A stretch of 64,000 nucleotides of DNA, from NCBI GenBank assembly GCA_029237695.1, contig CM055279.1, positions 63,647,586-63,711,585 of the forward strand, given 5' to 3'. A program made the position numbers and the translations under genes. The stretch comes from Conchocele bisecta. Lineage: Eukaryota > Mollusca > Bivalvia > Lucinida > Thyasiridae. The notes under the pieces were generated by a model, which saw nothing but the letters and a program-made list of their open reading frames with translations, was not told the origin of the DNA and ran no database searches. Below, one piece after another: positions 31,874 through 41,148 of this stretch (position 1 is its first letter; each line of letters starts with the position of its first letter).

Positions 31874-33246
31874 TCCGATCGCCACGAGGGTGACGACGAG
31901 CCCTAATTTCTCCTCCTCGTGTGTTGTGCTTCCAATTTCAACATTGTTGATGATTGGTGTTTCAACATTGTTGATGATTAGATTGGGGGAACTCGATGGT
32001 GCATCCAATTTACGAATTGGGGGTACTGGGTTCGATTGTGTTGAGGGAGGTGTATCCATTTTGTGTTTTGGGGGTTTTATGAAATCTTTTTCAAATTTAT
32101 TTGAATTTACAACTCCGCGCCCGATCATTTTGGGGGTGCGCTTGATGATATCAGTGTTCACGTTACCGTTGTGACCGATTTTTTGATTGGCGGTGGCGAT
32201 TACGATTTGATTATTGTAACCATCAACCGGATCGTCTCGTAGTATCATATTGCTCGGCGCCATATAAAGACCTATTCCAAATACATAGTCCACTGGGGTG
32301 CTGGCAGTCTGCAAAACGTCTTGATAATTCTGGATCGCCTTCTCCAGGTCCACCTTAGCTGAGATGGCGTCCTCAACAAGTGCCAAGAACTGTTTTTTGC
32401 GCGTCAACGCCGTTCCGACTCCTATTATAGAACTGCGAGTTTGTTTTTGCGCACCTAGTATAGCCCACACATATGTACGAATGGAGTCGTTGAGGCGAGT
32501 AACCCCGGCCTGAGTAAATCCAGTGCTTTTATCTAATATAAATGTACTCCATGCTATTCCAACTTTAGATGGTTGGTGTAGTGAAGCCGGATATGTTTGG
32601 TATCAAGAAAAAAACTTGGTCTTTTATGTATTAGGAAACTTGACGTGTACCTCATAGTACTGCTATCGAATGTGCCATCAACAACAATTTTTACATCATT
32701 TCCAGCTTCTTCAAAAAAGGGGTCCCCCATTGAATCGTTCTTGGTGTAAACTTTTTGTTTCCAATCACGGTTTGGGTCCACACCAAATTCGTCACATATC
32801 CGTTCGAACTCCTTACGGTTGTATGTGTTGGAAATGGGATTCCACCCGTCGTCTTGAGGTAGTGGAACACGTAATTCTTTCAAAATCCTTCTAATAGTAT
32901 AATAAACATGAAAGTTGTATAAGCTACTGCTCATCATGCTGTTACTTGGTTTTATGTGGTCTCCGAAAGATACACCACACCCAGTTGTGGCACACCACAC
33001 GGCAAAATTTAGTTGGTTCTGCCAGAACTGCATCGGAGTTGCCCGCCATCTGTTTACCCCATCCACCGTACTAATCTTGGTCACCCTATATTTCTCAAAC
33101 ATGTTAGTGAAATTTGTGTTGAAACCTAGGCCCAAACTGACTCTTATTTTAGGGTGCACAAGCTCACCAATGGTGTTCTTTTGAGCGTATACACCACCAA
33201 CTTTATACTTTGCATTAGAATTAAAGTTAAATGCTTTTGTATCCAT
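31853..33246 (-). pseudogene. Conserved element protein (about 460 residues), frame-shifted
   Basis: Two frames: 33246-32554 (230 residues) and, in another frame, from about 32590 to 31853 with no ATG needed at the join. The first part contains NFAVWCATTGCGVSF and VYYTIRRILKELRVPLPQD. The second has RLNDSIRTYVWAILGAQ, a DYVFGIGLYMAPS segment, a Pro-rich stretch and a C-terminal transmembrane helix. I recall both halves as one protein in Mavericks of cnidarians and molluscs, function unknown, possibly a minor virion component. The start faces the next gene with only 14 bp between the ATGs. The tail overlaps the previous gene by 21 bp. Confidence 0.65.
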
Positions 33247-33260
33247 TGAAAGATATTATT

Positions 33261-34040
33261 ATGTTTGCTACTATCACTAATGTTCAAAAAGGGAGTTGTG
33301 AACTTCAAAAGTTAATAGACAACTGCTGCGGACAACGCCAGGTAGGCCTCAGATCAATCACCTTCACGGTTGGGTGGAAAAACATTGAAATGTACAAGGA
33401 GATCTCCGGAATAGAATGGCCAGAGGCTATCTATTCCGGAGATGGTATAGATCTAGAGGACTCCGATAGTCCTGTAGAAACAAGGAGACGCCTTCGGGAA
33501 ACAGCTGCCGTATTACTTCCTGGCCTTTGGGGTTTCGGAGATGTCCAAGCTTTAATCGCGACGAATATGCCTGATAATGGCACTCTCACAGTCTCAAAAG
33601 CCACGGGGATTGCGACATTGTCCGTTGATAAAAAATTAAAGATCACTCCGGGGTTGGCCTCAATGTTAGGATTTAAATTTGCACCCCCTTACAACGAGGA
33701 TGAAGGGCGAGAGTTCCCGTTGAAATTTGTCTTCCCCGTGGGCGAGCACCGCGGCGATACCCCGGTGAACTTCGCCGTCACGAAAACTCTCGGGGTGCAC
33801 CTGGATCGGGTGAACACATCGTACAACACGGTAGACGGCACTCCCACCACATTACTGAAAACAGTGCCCGCCAGCGTCTGTTTCTATGGTGAGACTGTGA
33901 CCTTAGACTTCCCACACCCCGAGATGAAAGTTTTGGAATTGGGACACATCCACGAGTTGAAGATTTCTATTCTTGATGATAAAGGGCGAGAGTTGAAGAA
34001 CGATTACCCGATTTCAGTCATCCTAGAAATCTCAAATTAA
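33261..34040 (+). CDS. Beta-rich candidate minor capsid (penton-like) protein
   Basis: Intact 259-codon frame. ATG 33261 was chosen over upstream in-frame codons because it lies just past the divergent neighbour's start. It contains a segment LSVDKKLKITPGLASMLGF followed by a hydrophobic/beta region (REFPLKFVFPVGEH) and ends in short beta-like stretches (ELKISILDDKGRELKND). Composition and size fit a single jelly-roll minor capsid protein, and the ITPGLASMLGF-type motif recurs in proteins I recall from related elements. The penton assignment is inference only. Confidence 0.45.
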   Translation: MFATITNVQKGSCELQKLIDNCCGQRQVGLRSITFTVGWKNIEMYKEISGIEWPEAIYSGDGIDLEDSDSPVETRRRLRETAAVLLPGLWGFGDVQALIATNMPDNGTLTVSKATGIATLSVDKKLKITPGLASMLGFKFAPPYNEDEGREFPLKFVFPVGEHRGDTPVNFAVTKTLGVHLDRVNTSYNTVDGTPTTLLKTVPASVCFYGETVTLDFPHPEMKVLELGHIHELKISILDDKGRELKNDYPISVILEISN

Positions 34041-34109
34041 TTAATTTTAAGAAAATTATTTAGAATTAAACGCATGTTCGTAATATATATATTATCAACA
34101 TTATTGAAA

Positions 34110-35915
34110 ATGAGTATATACGGACCAGGTAGTTCTTCCGATTGGGTGACAAATTCAAAGAATTTGGAAACGAGAGAAGGGGGATTCATCCCGACAGAGG
34201 GCAACTTTTTAACTACCCAAAAAACAAAGGCCTTGATCAATAGAACTATATCGGTGGCCACGGACGATATTCACAGGAGTCTACTATCACAACTTAGAGA
34301 ATATGCCCTGGCTGTGAATACACAAAGTCGTGAAGAAACGCATACGGAACTAAACGAACTAGGTGAAAAAATAACCAAATTTCGAAATGAGGCCCGGTTG
34401 GGGATTGATAAAGTCCGAGAAGACCACCAGGCGGCCCTTACGGAGGCTTACGATGCGTTGCTCTTAAAGGACACTCTCATCAGTGAAGCGACACTTACCG
34501 AACTAGACGGGAAAATAACAAAATTTTGAAAAGAGACCAGGTCGGATATTGATAAAGTCCGAGAAGACCGCCAGGCGGCCCTTACGGAGGGCTATGATAC
34601 GTTGCGCTTAGAGGACTCTCATCAGAGATGCGGCACTTACCGAACTAGACAAAAAAATAACCAAATTTCGAAAAGAGGCCACGTCGGGTATTGAGAAAGC
34701 CCGAGAAGACCACCAGGCGGACCTTACGGAGGCTTATGAGGTGTTGCGCTCAGAGGACTCTCTCGTCAGAGAAGCGGCGGTTGCCGAACTAGATAAAAAA
34801 ATAACCAAATTTCGAAAAGAGACCCGGTCGGGTATCGATAAAGTCCGAGAAGACCACCAGTCGAACCTTGCGGAGGCCCTTGCGGAGGCTTATGATGCAT
34901 TGCGCTTAGAGGACTCTCTCAGCAAAGAAGCGACACTTGCTGAACTAGACGGGAAAATAGCCGAATTTCTTAAATAGACCAGGTCGGGGGTTGAGGGGGT
35001 CCGACAAGACCACAAGGAGGCCATTGCGGAGGCTTATGGGGCTCTCTCAACAGAGAAGCGGCACTTACTGAACTAGACAAAAAAATAACCAAATTTTGAA
35101 AAGAGGCCGGGTTGGGGGTTGAGGGGGTCCGAACGGGTATTGAGAAAGCCCGAGAAGACCACCAGGCAGCCCTTGTGAAGGCTTATGAGGTGTTGCGCTC
35201 AGAGGACTCTCTCATCAGAGAAGCGGCAGTTGCTGAACTAGACGGGAAAATAACCGAATTTCAAAAAGAGGCCCGGTCGGGTGTTGAGAAAGCCCTAAAA
35301 GGCCACCAGGAGACCATTACGGAGGCTTATGATGCGTTGCGCTTAGAGGACTCTCTCAGCAGAGAAGCGGCACTTACCGAACTAGACGGAAAGATAACCG
35401 AAGTTTCCGATAAACTGAAACATGATCGTATAGCCGCGACCAAAGCTCTTGAGGATGCCTCTTATAATATTCGTACTGAGGCATATAACGCAAACAGTGC
35501 GCTTGCCGGAATAGTGCGAACAATGAAAACGCTAAAACGTGCCATAACAGTTTGGGCTGAGAAGCGGGGCCCATTGGTTGAGGGGCACTATGAATATTCG
35601 TTCGGTGCCAAAGCGAGTAATAAATGTGGGGGATACACTATGACAGCTGCAGGTGAAGTTATCCAAATGGCGGTCTGCTCGGTTAATGGTAGTGGTAAAC
35701 CTGTGGGCGCAGTCGCGATAAATATTGTAGTAGATGGGGAAGAACGGGGGGTTGGAGTCACTAAAATCTCTGGATATAGTTCGACGGTGGTTTCATTCTC
35801 TGGTTATGATCGAATTAGACTTTCCGAAGGTAGTGTTATTAACTTTGTTACGAAAATCGGTGACCCAGAGAGTTCTTCCACTATTGTCTCATTGTTAATT
35901 GAACTTATTTTGTAA
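34110..35915 (+). pseudogene. Fibre-like protein: long coiled-coil repeat shaft and C-terminal globular head, multiple breaks
   Basis: ATG 34110. The N-terminal ~75 residues are unique (GPGSSSDWVTNSKNLETREGG), then at least eight repeats of about 47-55 residues follow. Each has xELDGKITEFRKEARSG, then VREDHQAALTEAYDALR and LEDSLSREA. Repeat cores fall near 34357, 34498, 34650, 34787, 34941, 35068, 35234 and 35378. Stops at 34527 and 34975 and further frame changes split the shaft, while 35112-35915 is open again. The last ~125 residues form a Gly/Val-rich beta domain (GGYTMTAAGEVIQMAVCSV ...). A trimeric shaft with a head is the layout of viral fibres; the attachment role is inferred. Confidence 0.6.
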
Positions 35916-35935
35916 ATACTAATATATTGAAAATC

Positions 35936-36505
35936 ATGAACGAATCAACGCTTCCAATTGTCAATACCACTCCATCAACACGGTGTACAATTAACGAAAG
36001 AAGTTCAGATTTTAGGTTGAATAATATCGTCACTATGCAGGATATTTTAGTTAGAGAATATACAAATAGAAAAAGAAACGCTAAAAAATATAGACGCGCG
36101 GTGAACATGGGTGAAGTATCTAGCACGTCTCTAGCGAGTGTTTCTGTGTTGTGTGGGGCGGGGACAGCTGCAACTATATCCACCATTATAACGGTTCCTG
36201 TAGCGGGGATTTTATGTGCGGTGTCGGCCGTTTCTGGGTTGTTGTGTATGGTAATTAGGGCGTCGGGTGGAAAACTCGAGAAAAAATGTAGAAAACATGA
36301 TAGAATATCTGTCTCTCAAGCCAGGTCGAAGAAAAATACCATCGACGTTATGGTGTCCAAAGCATTGGCCGATAAGAAAATATCAAATTTAGAGTTTGAA
36401 TCCGTGGTGGAAGCAATGGGGAGATATGAACAATTAAAAAATGATATAAGAATCAAAGCGCGCACCACATGCCCAAGATTGAGTGTAGATTCCGATTGGG
36501 AATAA
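35936..36505 (+). CDS. Two-helix membrane protein of the element
   Basis: Intact 189-residue frame from ATG 35936, 20 bp after the fibre-like gene. A basic region (NRKRNAKKYRRA) precedes two adjacent hydrophobic segments (GAGTAATISTIITVPVAGIL and AVSAVSGLLCMVIRA). The C-terminal part is helical and charged, with a VSKALADKKISNLEFESVV segment that resembles, from memory, a recurrent protein of animal Mavericks. Function unknown. Possible membrane-active or virion protein. Confidence 0.55.
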   Translation: MNESTLPIVNTTPSTRCTINERSSDFRLNNIVTMQDILVREYTNRKRNAKKYRRAVNMGEVSSTSLASVSVLCGAGTAATISTIITVPVAGILCAVSAVSGLLCMVIRASGGKLEKKCRKHDRISVSQARSKKNTIDVMVSKALADKKISNLEFESVVEAMGRYEQLKNDIRIKARTTCPRLSVDSDWE

Positions 36506-37117
36506 ATTTAGGGAAAAACTTGGAGATAAAGTCGGAAGAAATGTTACAGCACCATTGTGATTTTTAAAAAATAATTAATTTTCTTATATTGGTGCAGTAA
36601 ACAAATTTACATACCTATACAACATGTGTTTTTCACTGAGAATTACGCCGTAATCGCATAACAAATTCAGTCGACGATTACACTGTAATCGCGTGTGTAA
36701 ATTGATACACTCGGCTATAAATAACTGTCTGTTTACCTCGGCTATCAATTTACGCATGGTTCATAACCCGTGTAATTGAAACAGTGTCGTAAATCGATAA
36801 TTGTACAACACTAGGTAATGTTTATCATAACAGCCTACATGGTCGTGTGGGTTAAGGCGATACTCTATAGAGACGAGGGTCGTGGGTTCGCGCCGCGGTT
36901 GGAGCTAAACATTTTTTATTTCTATCCCTACAAATGTGGTCGCTATGGTAAACAACTGCATGACAACGGCATTCCTATCCAACCGCTCGAGGTTGATAAA
37001 ATTGATAAATTCAGATTGCCAGTTTACATACCTTCGATAAGGAAAAATACACTCGGCTATAAATTAATTAGTAGTTGTTTTTTTTTCAGTAATAATTTTT
37101 CAATATGTTTATAAGCG
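36506..37117. other. Non-coding stretch of Element 1 with a tRNA-like insertion candidate
   Basis: The 18-mer ATACACTCGGCTATAAAT occurs at 36705-36722 and 37047-37064. Between them is a tRNA-promoter-like sequence at 36839-36905 and an A-rich end (aaggaaaa). This would fit a short retroposed insert with a target duplication, though a related cctcggctatcaattta at 36735 weakens the case. No protein gene is seen. Confidence 0.45.
36839..36905 (+). repeat. tRNA-like sequence (A and B boxes)
   Basis: An A-box-like gtgtgggttaaggcg and a B-box-like gggttcgcgcc lie about 35 bp apart. A five-pair T stem (cgtgg/ccgcg) can be drawn, but the loop lacks the usual TTCGANT form and no complete cloverleaf was found. 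A decayed tRNA or tRNA-derived retroposon inside Element 1 is likelier than a working tRNA. Confidence 0.45.
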
Positions 37118-37431
37118 ATATCGTAGAAATGTACATTCGTAAACGAATCGTTGGGTTTTAAAATTGTTGCATAATACACCTTAGTTTCATATCCGATACG
37201 CATTATCTGTCTTAATGTTCGTATTTGCCTCTTGTATAGTTCACATAATTGCCGGTATAATATTGTATAGCAACGTTTTTATCAGAGCGTAATAAATTAC
37301 GCTGGTATTTCATGTATTCGATATCACCTAGTGTTCTCATTTTATAGAATTTATATACAGGATTATAACCCCCGTAAGCTTCGCAAACAGTCATTAAAAA
37401 TTTGCAATTCAAATTGTATTGTATTATCCAT
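37118..37431 (-). pseudogene. Element accessory gene, paralogue 2 (frame-shifted)
   Basis: ATG at 37431 opens a frame that breaks after about 20 codons. The next frame (37412-37212) holds a segment nearly identical to the neighbouring gene: IEYMKYQRNLLRSDKNVA. Matching DNA continues beyond the stop (gattcgtttacgaatg, ~37130-37155). It is therefore a decayed tandem copy of 37467-37808. Function unknown. Confidence 0.55.
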
Positions 37432-37466
37432 TTTCTCTAATAATATTGGTACTTGTTTTTTTCTGT

Positions 37467-37808
37467 TCAATTTCCAATTAGAATTTTCAAATCCATTACA
37501 ATATGATTGTAGAAACGCATATCCGTAAACGAATCGTTGATTTTAAAATTAAAATTTTTTATAAAATTAGTTTTATGATGTTCCGGTAGTTGTTCTCCGA
37601 TCCTATTTAGTCGCTTCGTTTCACTAATTTGATCCTTGTACCGGCGACATAATTGCCGATATAATATTGTAAATGCAACACTTTTATCGGAGCGTAATAA
37701 ATTACGCTGATATTTCATGTATTCGATTCTGCATAATGTTTTCAATTTATAGTAATATTTTTCACCAAAGACATTACAAAATTCCAATTCCCATTCTATT
37801 TTATCCAT
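37467..37808 (-). CDS. Element accessory gene, paralogue 1
   Basis: Intact 113-residue frame, ATG 37808, strongly basic and Tyr/Lys-rich, mostly helical, with CRIEYMKYQRNLLRSDKSVA at residues 32-51. It is the last gene before the right TIR and reads away from it. A tandem, damaged copy follows at 37431-37118. No match to a known family could be named. Small fast-evolving genes next to the ends of Mavericks are often lineage-specific. Confidence 0.5.
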   Translation of the reverse strand: MDKIEWELEFCNVFGEKYYYKLKTLCRIEYMKYQRNLLRSDKSVAFTILYRQLCRRYKDQISETKRLNRIGEQLPEHHKTNFIKNFNFKINDSFTDMRFYNHIVMDLKILIGN

Positions 37809-37884
37809 TTTGTTATAATATTTGTATTGTTTTTTCTGTTCAATTTGGACGTGAAAAACATGATGTATTTATGACACCAATATA

Positions 37885-38086
37885 TTTTTTCAAAAGTCAA
37901 TTACCAATATAATTGGGACTCCCTCTTTTCAAAATTATTTTCTCCAAAAATTCATAAATTTGCTGTCGGGAGACCCAATTTTCCTCGTTAACCAATTTGT
38001 TGATTTTCGGGGGTGGTGGGGGTATTATAGAGGGTTATAAATGATATCACGGTAGGTGGTATCATTTTGACTCCCTTACTACTACT
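37885..38086 (-). repeat. Element 1 right terminal inverted repeat
   Basis: 202 bp, inverse match of 20940-21141 with about five substitutions, followed by the TAGTT duplication at 38087-38091. A half-copy of the 21463-21543 palindrome lies just inside at about 37836-37856. Confidence 0.9.
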
Positions 38087-38106
38087 TAGTTTATAATATA
38101 AATAAA

Positions 38107-38817
38107 AAGGTCAGCAACGCTGTGAAACACGCACCTTTTTCAAACCCGTTAAAATGATAGAAATTGTTACCTTACCATAGCATTTCATGATGAATATTTG
38201 TAAAAAGACATCGTTCAGCATCACAGTGTCATTTAGCAGGTTAAACAGTACTTGGTGTCTGTTTTACAGCACTATTTGTCCACATAATCTTCCCCAAAAA
38301 AACGTCAAAATCGATGGTCCCCTGGAACAGCGAAGCGCGTTCTGATTGGCTCTTTCTGAAAATGACGTCACATCACACGCGTTTTGCTGTAACAATGACA
38401 GCCAAATTGTTTTCGACAGTACATGTTAACACGAAGATTTATGTACAATTATTCGGCACAATGAAGATGGAATGGTACACATTCCATTCCAGATATATTA
38501 ATCTACGTATATAATATAGATATAGTCTGGACAATGCCCTGGGAGAATGACAATACCATGAAATACATGCTTATCTGTATACATTATTAATATCTTCAGA
38601 GGACGTCGATTTCGACGACTTTTTCTGGAGAGAACGGGCGTGACAAAACTAGTGCTATATCACATGCACATTGTATTTTTTAACCCGGTAAACAGCACTG
38701 TGACGCTGGATGCTGTATGTTTATACATATTCCATGGAACTTGTCATAGTAACCTACCGATTCCTGTCATTTTAACGGGTTTGAAATATGCACATGTTTT
38801 ACTACGTTGCTGACCTT
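38107..38817. mobile_element. Non-autonomous inverted-repeat element (~710 bp)
   Basis: AAGGTCAGCAACG at 38107 is mirrored by CGTTGCTGACCTT ending at 38817. The similarity continues inward through caaacccgttaaaatga (inverse at ~38770-38790). No transposase. It lies 21 bp outside Element 1. Confidence 0.75.
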
Positions 38818-38859
38818 ACACTTATGCTAATAATGATACCGACATGCGTTGTTTTTCAG

Positions 38860-38900
38860 TCACCTGTGTATGTGACACTACTTATTGACCCACCCTCGTA
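38860..38900 (-). repeat. Solo mariner-like terminus
   Basis: acttattgacccaccctcgt is the reverse complement of the terminus at 13186-13215 (roughly 85-90% alike). No partner end is visible nearby. Confidence 0.55.
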
Positions 38901-38906
38901 AACGTA

Positions 38907-39067
38907 TAATTAAACTAAGCGTTCGAGAACACGCTCCCAATCAGCCGTTTCAGAAATCCTACGGTAGTCAGCGGTGCCAAGACGAACAGATCTACCGGAC
39001 GCCAAGATAGCCGAAATACGTTTTGTCTTAGACAAATGGAGAGAATAATTAAACAAGGGAAGTAACT
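38907..39067. repeat. Dispersed repeat, copy 2 (copy 1 at 6505-6670)
   Basis: Shares tttcagaaatcctacggtag and gagaataattaaacaaggga with copy 1 in the same orientation. Confidence 0.75.
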
Positions 39068-39137
39068 CCCAACTTATTGACGGATAGTGTCTATTTCGTC
39101 GATTGATTTCCTTGTGGGATCGCGTGATGGCGTTCGG

Positions 39138-39352
39138 GTCAAAACGTACCCAAGTCAAAAGTACTAAAATTCCAAGATCTAACCTTACCAAACATCTAGT
39201 CAAAACATACCCATTGTTGGGTTAAAATGTATAATAATGGCACTGTTATGGAATGAGACCGTTTTGGTTCGAACACTTCGGCCGTTTTAATCAACACCGG
39301 GCCGTTTTGGATAAAGTCGGCCGTTTTGGACTGGGGCCGTTTTGACCTGCTT
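39138..39352 (-). repeat. GGTCAAAACGGCCCC array, copy 2 (reverse orientation)
   Basis: ggccgttttgg-type units occur five or six times between 39260 and 39352. They are preceded by diverged gtcaaaacgtaccc units at 39138-39215. Same family as 10029-10125 and 57293-57330. Confidence 0.7.
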
Positions 39353-39529
39353 CCTTTAACATTTGCCAGTAAGGTTAACGGTAGCTTTGTGCAAAGTCTT
39401 AGAATCAATCATTAGAGACGCATGCACCACATGGAAAATAACCCTCTGATTACCGAATACCAGCACGTTCGTGTGTACCACAACTCCTGGAGGTCATGGA
39501 GGAGTGTATTTATACAGCGAAATGTACCA

Positions 39530-39860
39530 CATATGCAATTCATATGAAAATAAATAAATATGCAGTTCATATGTAAAACATATGAAAAACATGAGTTGTA
39601 TATGAAATACATATGAACACAGAACATATATGAAATGCATAGGATATTCATATTAATTTCATATGAATACTTTATATGCATTTCATATGAATAAGTTGCA
39701 TATGAATTGCATATGAAAGTTCCATACGAAATGCATATGTTACGGTACATATGCAATCCATATGAAAAAAACACATACGAATTGCATATGAAACTTCCAT
39801 ATTTAATTCATATGTTACACATGCAATTCATGTGAAATGCATATAATGCTTATTCGTATG
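39530..39860. repeat. CATATG-rich palindromic satellite
   Basis: About 20 occurrences of catatg or close variants within 330 bp, in units such as tgcaattcatatgaaa. Because the core is its own reverse complement, both strands look alike. The minus-strand frames here are repeat artefacts. Confidence 0.8.
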
Positions 39861-40510
39861 AAAAGAGCACACAAGCATGCTGTTTCACATTATATGGATA
39901 CAGTTATTATCCTGATGTTCTATTAAAAGTATGACGTATGGGTACGAATAGTCTACGAGTATCAAATGACCAATCTGGGTACGAAATACCCAAACGAAGT
40001 GGTATGGTATGGTTGCGAATTGACAAAAAATACTGCGTCAGAAATTACCAAATCGGGTACGAAATGGAATAGGGACGAAATGGTGTGGGTACGAATTGAA
40101 CATGCACCCCTGCCATTGCTTGTGCCTCGATGACATGAATCTTAATATTCAACTTATAATATATATGTGTTTACTTTTAGCAGCATATACATATAATACA
40201 ACGTTATGTTGATTAATGTAATAGCAGATATTTTTCAATAGAAGTCAAGTGATATCAAAAATAGCATATACACAAATGAGTATAGTCTAAATTATAATGC
40301 ACCTTAATGAAATTGTCGAAATCTGATTGGCTGATCGATCAATTACCTGCAAGTAAATCCACGATTTACCAGTAGGTAGCATGTCATGTGATCACATTTA
40401 CATAATTCGATGTATTCCTACGCGCCGTTTCACCCTGAAAGTTCCGTGACGCCATACAATAGAGATTGTTCTGACAACCAGAAACGTCAGTATTCGGCTA
40501 TTCTCCAAAA
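39861..40510. other. Intergenic with loose gggtacgaa repeats, no gene seen
   Basis: Between 39935 and 40110 a short gggtacgaa(at) motif recurs about seven times without fixed spacing. The rest is unremarkable AT-rich DNA. Confidence 0.5.
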
Positions 40511-40518
40511 TACTGGAG

Positions 40519-40629
40519 CTAATGAAGAAGACGAGAGCCCTTCCAATTGCACTGTGAATATACACAACCATAACTATTACAATCATTAAGTGATCCACTC
40601 GACAAGGAATCATCAGCGATGTCGGCCAT
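40519..40629 (-). other. Possible N-terminal coding exon (36 codons)
   Basis: ATG 40629 in good context (aacATGGCC) starts an acidic/Ser-rich then Cys-containing 36-codon frame (MADIADDSLSSGSL...). No splice donor or downstream exon was found before its stop. Weakly supported. Confidence 0.2.
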
Positions 40630-40970
40630 GTTTGTCTAACTTTGAAAGGGAATACCCAGCAACGTAGGTCATTGGACAGTTATTCTAATATTCAAGGTAG
40701 TGTTCAACCATAGATAAAATATAATTGGTGGATGATAAAGAATATATAGATGAAATAAAAGTTTGTAAATGGTAACACAATTCTTCATTAGTTTACGTAT
40801 TTGTTTTGCACTTTATTTTCGTATATTATGTTCATGGCAGTTGTCACGGTTGCAAACAAGGTGTACATCGGCCAATATAGTGAGGGTTGTAATGGGTATG
40901 CCCATATGGATTGGTATTTGATTCAGAAATCAGGAAAATGGGTAAGAAATGATGGTCGTACATTAAAATA

Positions 40971-41148
40971 GAGATAACCGTATTGAAATTTGTAATTTGG
41001 GGAGATACTCGGTGTATTTACGGTTGGAAACTTCGATTTATGTCTCCGACTGCGGCATCACAGTCAATCGATGTTTCCAACCGTAAATCCACCCAGTATC
41101 TCCCCAAATTACTAATAAGTTTTAATATAGTTATCTCCTAAGTTATCT
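40971..41148. mobile_element. Small foldback element
   Basis: gagataaccgtattgaaatt ... aatttggggagatact ... tacggttggaaac is mirrored by gtttccaaccgta ... agtatctccccaaatt ... ttatctcc, 178 bp in total. Non-coding. Confidence 0.75.

Larger units (their letters stand above)
20940..38086. mobile_element. Element 1: Maverick/Polinton-type virus-like transposon, 17,147 bp
   Basis: Bounded by 202-bp terminal inverted repeats that begin AG and end CT, and flanked by TAGTT on both sides (20935-20939 and 38087-38091). It carries the defining Maverick set: B-family DNA polymerase with exonuclease and palm motifs, retroviral-type DDE integrase, FtsK/HerA-type packaging ATPase, a probable jelly-roll major capsid protein, a fibre-like repeat protein and several small membrane proteins. 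I found no adenain-like cysteine protease. The TIRs are about 98% identical, which implies fairly recent insertion, yet most genes carry nonsense codons, frameshifts or deletions. Mavericks normally make 6-bp duplications; only 5 bp match here. Confidence 0.9.

Noticed and set aside
36839..36905. A working tRNA gene carried by Element 1
   Set aside because: The T loop and the overall cloverleaf do not fit; only promoter-like boxes and one stem are convincing.
13190..38890. A single giant mariner element between the two facing termini
   Set aside because: The 25.7 kb between them contains independently bounded elements and no mariner transposase. These are solo ends.
39412..39774. Tyr/Met-rich minus-strand protein
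   Set aside because: It is a translation of the CATATG satellite.
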